Assembly (NCBI RefSeq): GCF_012184425.1
Contig: NZ_VTOW01000001.1
Span: forward strand, 434,001 to 498,000
From: Candidatus Manganitrophus noduliformans
GTDB lineage: Bacteria; Nitrospirota; Nitrospiria; SBBL01; Manganitrophaceae
DNA length: 64,000 nt
Direction of reading: 5' to 3'
Shown here: one piece after another, positions 59,928 through 64,000 of the stretch
Numbering within the stretch: position 1 is the first letter of the stretch
How the letters are laid out: each line of letters opens with the position of its first letter
Position numbers and translations under genes: made by a program
Notes under the pieces: generated by a model
Told to the model about the DNA's origin: nothing
Databases searched by the model: none
What the model saw: the letters and a program-made list of their open reading frames with translations, nothing else

Positions 59928-62774
59928 ATGACCCAATCGATTTCGCGCGACAGCTTCAACGAGCTTAAAAATTATCTGGGGGTCTACCTCCAGCAGGGGC
60001 GGGTGATCCTCGACGCCGACTGGAACGAGAACCAGGATATCTTCGTCTCGTTCCTCCGGCGGATGAGCCGCGAGGCGATCGGCGACGGGAGTCCCAATCG
60101 GGGGTTTGCCGTCGATCCGATCTTCCCCCTCCCGATGGAAACGCTGGTCGAGAAAGCGACCCCGCCGGGGGGAGGCAGTCCTAACCTGGAGCAGTGCGCC
60201 GGCGAGGTCTGCAGCGCGATCATGGTTGAAGCGATCCGGCTCATCTTCAGCATGATCTTCGGCCCGCTTCTTTTCTTCCTCAACTTTCCCGGCAAGAAGT
60301 TCGACGATATGGAGTCGCTCGAAGGTTTTATCCTCTCCTCCCCGCAGGGGACCCTGCGGATCGGAAAAGACGGCCCTTACGAGGGAAAGGGTTTCTTGAG
60401 GCTCTCCGGCCATGCCGGGACGGTCACGATCACCAAGACCTTCACCAATCTGAAAGACCTCTCGGCGGATGAAGTCCTCACCTTCCGTTACCGGTTGAAC
60501 CAGCAGTCGGCCGGGACGATCAAGTTTTTCCTCGAAGACGACGACGGCAACCGGACCGTCTGGTTGACACAGAACAGCGGGGCGGCCAAAGAGGTCTGGG
60601 TGGCCGGGTTCGCCGCCCCCCTCGATGTCAGCTTCCACATCACCACCGATGATCTTCCCGACGCGGGGCGGAATCAAAGCTACAGCGGGGGGACGATCTT
60701 CAGCTTCGGCGGGGCGACCCCGATCACCTGGTCGGTTTCATCGGGGAGTCTGCCGGCGGGTTTGACCTTGGCGCCGTCGGGCAGCGGCGACAACTCAAAG
60801 AGCGCAAAAATCAGCGGCACCCCGACCACCGCCGGCAGCTCCACCTTTACCGTCCAGGCGGTCGACAATAACGGGGTGGTCGCGACGAAGGTTTTTACAT
60901 TGCAAGTGCTCGATCCCGCGCCGGCCCAGCCCCCCATTCCGCCGATCAATCCGGCCGACCTGATCGCCGCGCTCGTCAAATTCGAGCTTCCGACCGGCAC
61001 CCCGGCCGATCTGACGCAGATCCGGAAATACGGCTTCGAGGTCTACCAAGACGGGACGAACCCGTTGGTGTGGGATTTCGACGATCTTCGAATCGCCGGC
61101 GAAAATCTTCTGGAGACGATCGGGGTCAACAACTTCATTATCCGGGGCTCGGAGTTTTCCGAGTTCCTCGGGATCTTCTCCCTCTTCGGGATGTTCGGCG
61201 CGCTGAGCGAGGAAGAAGAGGAGGGGGGGGGCGGAGGAGGGGGCGGCGGAGAGGACGAAGGGCTGGCCAATCTTCTGGAGCTGATGAACACCCAGTTCGA
61301 GTTTACCCATCCCAGCATTGAAAACGCCGGACGGATGTATGTCGCCGGGTTTCCCTGCGTCCTGGTCAGGGACACCCTCTACTCCGAACAGGCCGATCCG
61401 AACGATCCGTCGCTGGCGTCTCCCCCCGCCGGGGAGGTTCGGAAGGACATGGTCTACCTCGACGTCTGGCAGGAGCCGGTAACCTATGTGGAAGATCCCG
61501 AGATCCGCGAGATCGCCCTGGGCGGCCCCGACACGACGACCCGCCTTCGCGTGAAATACCGGGTCCGGGTGAATCAGGGAGGGGGGCTTCCGGAGGGGCA
61601 GGGGATCGGGAAGGGGACCCTTGCGACGGAAGGGGTTTACACCGGCGAGGCGAACCGCCTTTATCGAATCGAGATCGATACGGCGGGCAACATCGGCACG
61701 GCGACCTTCCGCTGGTCGGACGACAATGCTTCGACGATCGGGCGGGTGATCGCGCCGATCCCGGCGGGATCGAAGGAGGTCGTCGTCGAAGATGCGTCGG
61801 CGTTTCATCCGGGCGAGCTGATCCTGATCTCGAAAGAGTTCGGAAGCGAGATGCACCAAATCCAATCGGTCTTCGGAAATGTGATCACGCTGAACGATCC
61901 GGTCGGCGGGCAGCTCTCGCTGCTGCCGGCGGCGTCGAAGGTGCTCAACTTCACCGGGTTCTCGATGGAAGACCGGCCGAAGATCGCGCGGTGGAACGCC
62001 TTTAAAGTTCCGATCCCCGCCGACCCAGCCGATTCGACGGTTTCCGCGGCGATCCCGTTGAACGACGGGGTGGCGATCCGGTTCGGCGGAAACCAGATGC
62101 GCCGGGGCGATGACTGGATCTTCAAGACCCGCTTCCTCGCCGGGGATGAGCCGTCGGGGATCAACCCGGAGACCCGGATCGAGCCGTTGAGCTTCGTGCT
62201 GCCGCACGGTGTCCGGCACTACTATGCGCCGCTCGCGATCTTGACCCGCGACGGCGATGCGCCCGAGCCGGACAAGATCCTCGATTTCCAAGACAAACGG
62301 CAGCGGGCGGGGAATGCCTCCACCGTCGATAAGCCGATCGCGGATCTTTCCGCCTTTACCGGGGAGGATACCGATCATTTCCTGGGAGGGATCGTCCTTC
62401 CTCCGGCCTCGAAGGGGAGCAAGTTTTTGGTCTTCTGGTCGGGGGAGCTCTTCCTTACCGGGGCGGTGCCGAACAACTCGCACCTGGAGATCCGGGCCGC
62501 TTTTTACAATGACGAGATGACCGATCCGACGACCGAACCGGACAAGGGGAAGATCCAGGACAAGACGATGAAGATCCCGCTCCGGCGGAAGCAGACCGGC
62601 GTGGAGATCCCGATCCAGATGCTCTTCGTCAACAGCGACGCCGGATTCCTCTTTGTGCCGAACAGCTTTGTCCCGACGTCGGTCCAGCTTTTCGCCCGGG
62701 TGGACCAGAACGGCTTCAGCGTGGAGCTGGTGAACATGCGTCTGACGGTGTTAGAGTTGAAGAAGAGTTTTTGA
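59928..62774 (+). CDS. DUF6519/Ig-domain CIS fibre-like protein
   Basis: A 948-residue protein. It starts MTQSISRDSFNELKNYLGVYLQQGRVILDADWNEN, the DUF6519 N-terminus found beside CIS baseplate genes. At about 225-330 a He_PIG immunoglobulin-like domain (ITWSVSSGSLPAGLTLAPSG, SGTPTTAGSSTFTVQAVDN) follows; a glycine-rich, acidic linker (about 428-442) leads to beta-rich C-terminal domains (FLLFVPNSFVP-type strands). It probably serves as a tail fibre or receptor-facing part. Function is inferred from position. Confidence 0.75.
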   Translation: MTQSISRDSFNELKNYLGVYLQQGRVILDADWNENQDIFVSFLRRMSREAIGDGSPNRGFAVDPIFPLPMETLVEKATPPGGGSPNLEQCAGEVCSAIMVEAIRLIFSMIFGPLLFFLNFPGKKFDDMESLEGFILSSPQGTLRIGKDGPYEGKGFLRLSGHAGTVTITKTFTNLKDLSADEVLTFRYRLNQQSAGTIKFFLEDDDGNRTVWLTQNSGAAKEVWVAGFAAPLDVSFHITTDDLPDAGRNQSYSGGTIFSFGGATPITWSVSSGSLPAGLTLAPSGSGDNSKSAKISGTPTTAGSSTFTVQAVDNNGVVATKVFTLQVLDPAPAQPPIPPINPADLIAALVKFELPTGTPADLTQIRKYGFEVYQDGTNPLVWDFDDLRIAGENLLETIGVNNFIIRGSEFSEFLGIFSLFGMFGALSEEEEEGGGGGGGGGEDEGLANLLELMNTQFEFTHPSIENAGRMYVAGFPCVLVRDTLYSEQADPNDPSLASPPAGEVRKDMVYLDVWQEPVTYVEDPEIREIALGGPDTTTRLRVKYRVRVNQGGGLPEGQGIGKGTLATEGVYTGEANRLYRIEIDTAGNIGTATFRWSDDNASTIGRVIAPIPAGSKEVVVEDASAFHPGELILISKEFGSEMHQIQSVFGNVITLNDPVGGQLSLLPAASKVLNFTGFSMEDRPKIARWNAFKVPIPADPADSTVSAAIPLNDGVAIRFGGNQMRRGDDWIFKTRFLAGDEPSGINPETRIEPLSFVLPHGVRHYYAPLAILTRDGDAPEPDKILDFQDKRQRAGNASTVDKPIADLSAFTGEDTDHFLGGIVLPPASKGSKFLVFWSGELFLTGAVPNNSHLEIRAAFYNDEMTDPTTEPDKGKIQDKTMKIPLRRKQTGVEIPIQMLFVNSDAGFLFVPNSFVPTSVQLFARVDQNGFSVELVNMRLTVLELKKSF

Positions 62775-62782
62775 GTAAAATA

Positions 62783-62841
62783 AGCGCTCAGCAATCAGCT
62801 TAAACAGAAAATCCTTTGATTTAGCTGAATGCTGAAAGCTT
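62783..62841. repeat. Imperfect palindromic element of another type
   Basis: AGCGCTCAGCAATCAGCTTAA (62783) and TTTAGCTGAATGCTGAAAGC (62820) form an imperfect inverted repeat across 15 bases, in the gap between two CIS genes. The AGCTGA/TCAGC words are seen in other bacterial interspersed palindromes. Confidence 0.5.
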
Positions 62842-62858
62842 CATTATGGAGGTTTTCA

Positions 62859-63383
62859 ATGCCCGGACGTTACATCTTTACGAAAAAAGACCTGGAGCCG
62901 CTTCGGCCCTTTCTTGAGAACCCGGTCGGCCAGCAGCTGATCCAGGGGGCGGTGCCGATCAAAAAAATCACCGGACCGGCGCAGCATGTTGAATTGGCGG
63001 AGGTCGAGCTGCCGGTGACGGTGGAGAGCCGCGAGAACCCGGAGGGGGTGCCGTTGAGCGAGGTGTTGAAAGCGGTCCAGGAAAAGGTTCCGGGGGTGAA
63101 AGGGCTGGCGGTCCGGCAGGGGCGGGTCTCAATTACTTATGAGGGAGAACCTTCGCGGACCGACCGGACGAAGATCGAAAAGCTCCTCTCGAACCGGAAG
63201 GGCCTGGAGGATCTGAAACGGCCGGCCCCCGGTCCCGTCGTGAGGGGGCTAGCGGCGGAGGGCCCGGCGGCGCTGGAGCGGGTGTTGAAAAATGCCGACA
63301 CTCCGGATGCCGAGTGGCTCCGGGCCTTTCGGGCCTACGCCGTCCAAAATCTCATCGGGACCAAGCGCGGCGAGAAAAAATAA
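62859..63383 (+). CDS. CIS-associated protein of unknown function
   Basis: A 174-residue soluble protein starting MPGRYIFTKKDLEPLRPFL, with helical and strand parts (LSEVLKAVQEKVPGVKGLAV, VRQGRVSITYEGEPS, LERVLKNADTPDAEWLRAF). No family recognised. ATG 62859 has GGAGG at 7 bases; the longer start at 62829 is less likely. The stop overlaps the next ATG by one base. Confidence 0.65.
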   Translation: MPGRYIFTKKDLEPLRPFLENPVGQQLIQGAVPIKKITGPAQHVELAEVELPVTVESRENPEGVPLSEVLKAVQEKVPGVKGLAVRQGRVSITYEGEPSRTDRTKIEKLLSNRKGLEDLKRPAPGPVVRGLAAEGPAALERVLKNADTPDAEWLRAFRAYAVQNLIGTKRGEKK

Positions 63384-64000
63384 TGGCCCCTTATCTCGGC
63401 AATCTGAAGAGCAACGAGTTTCACGATCTGGCGAACCAGAAAGCGCAGTGCCAGATTTCGGAAATTTTGATGCAGAAGTCCTTCACCCCGGATACGGCGG
63501 GGCAGGCGGTCGCCGAGGGATTTGAGCCGTGCTTTTTCTGCATCGGGACGTTCGCCGATCTGGGGTTGTCCCCCTTGGGCGCGCCGATCACATCCCCTTC
63601 CGATCTGACCGGCCAAGACGAGGGGGCCGGCATGGTCTTGCTGGAGTGGACTTACGCCGACGACATCGAAGCGCAAAAAATCGCGTTTGACCTCTTCTCC
63701 AGCCCCGACCCGCTCGATCCCTTCCGGACGCTTCGCGCCGGGAATCTCAAAGTCACCTCGGCGTTGATCCCCGGCTTTGCAGAGGGGGGGCATTATTACT
63801 TCACGGTGATCGCCCGGCGGGGAGGCGCCTACAGTCTTCCCTCGAAAACGATTCCTCTTTTCGTTCAGCCGGTTCAGGCGCCGATCTTCACCTCCCCCGG
63901 AGGGGGCGGGCCGCCGTCAGTTCCGAGCGGGCTCGGCTTTCCGTTCCGGATCGATGGGACCGGCGGGGTCTACGCCCAGGGGGGCGATCCGCTGCTGCGG
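63383..64000 (+). CDS. Fibre-like CIS protein, N-terminal part (cut by the window edge)
   Basis: A frame open from ATG 63383 to the window end (206 codons with no stop). It begins MAPYLGNLKSNEFHDLANQ; the middle VLLEWTYADDIEAQKIAFDLF, with GHYYFTVIARRGGAYSLPSK, is a fibronectin type III-like strand pattern, and the end is Gly/Pro-rich. Probably another fibre or receptor protein of the injection system; full length unknown. It overlaps the previous stop by one base. Confidence 0.75.
   Translation, partial: MAPYLGNLKSNEFHDLANQKAQCQISEILMQKSFTPDTAGQAVAEGFEPCFFCIGTFADLGLSPLGAPITSPSDLTGQDEGAGMVLLEWTYADDIEAQKIAFDLFSSPDPLDPFRTLRAGNLKVTSALIPGFAEGGHYYFTVIARRGGAYSLPSKTIPLFVQPVQAPIFTSPGGGGPPSVPSGLGFPFRIDGTGGVYAQGGDPLLR

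Noticed and set aside
61213-61260. Poly-G run as a possible sequence error
   Set aside because: It keeps the frame and encodes a Gly/Glu linker between domains, so it is plausible as real sequence.
60795-62483. A 562-codon frame on the minus strand
   Set aside because: Shadow of the DUF6519 gene; composition is that of antisense GC-rich coding sequence.

Overview
The window is 64 kb of GC-rich, densely coded bacterial chromosome. Several lipoprotein signal sequences, sigma-54-type promoters, B12-radical SAM and c-di-GMP proteins, and NifI-like PII proteins beside a fused nitrite reductase point to a Gram-negative environmental bacterium. Nitrospirota is my best guess, but it is inference: no rRNA or other marker lies in the window. 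I saw no tRNA, rRNA, CRISPR array or intact insertion sequence.

Left part (1-12 kb). It opens with the 3' end of glnE and a lipoprotein PQQ-type sugar dehydrogenase. A leftward nitrogen operon (6874-1871) follows: a sulfite-oxidase-type molybdopterin protein fused to a PII domain, a PII protein, a 1071-residue NAD(P)H/FAD + BFD + full two-repeat nitrite/sulfite reductase fusion, and a second PII protein. It is preceded by a good sigma-54 promoter and a terminator hairpin between that promoter and the first start codon. Next come a 14-repeat Ycf48-like double propeller, membrane proteins, a caspase-like protease, pyrF and a remnant of a homocysteine methyltransferase.

Middle part (12-38 kb). 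Mostly single housekeeping or stress genes: a DUF433/DUF5615 toxin-antitoxin pair, a subtilase divergent from a stand-alone propeptide-like protein, pyrE, a B12-radical SAM protein, two tandem hemerythrins, ArsC/Spx, NlpC/P60, EVE, an AraC-type response regulator, an M1 aminopeptidase, an ATP-dependent DNA ligase, an erythromycin esterase homologue, and two tandem PAS-GGDEF-EAL proteins of which the second has a degenerate GGDEF site. A 97-residue membrane protein has a near-perfect sigma-54 promoter with upstream palindromes.

Right part (38-64 kb). A leftward hydrolase island (Vgb-like propeller, M4 protease with an emfourin-type inhibitor, a peptidoglycan-binding putative muramidase, an alpha/beta-hydrolase-subtilase fusion, small secreted proteins) abuts a rightward contractile injection system operon from about 45.6 kb past the window end. 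In order it encodes a small winged-helix protein, a small basic protein, sheath, inner tube, a zinc-containing T4-type baseplate/hub protein, a proline-rich disordered protein, the DUF4255 cap, the AAA+ ATPase, a small protein, a second tube protein, a LysM protein, a gp27/gpD-like hub, gpJ-like and gpI-like baseplate proteins, a DUF6519/Ig fibre-like protein, a 174-residue protein and a fibre-like protein cut by the window edge. The gp5-like spike, PAAR tip and gp25 genes, usually beside the hub gene, are not where expected. Short palindromic repeats sit in several gaps of this operon. The neighbouring proteases and muramidase are candidate cargo or accessory enzymes, which is inference from position only.
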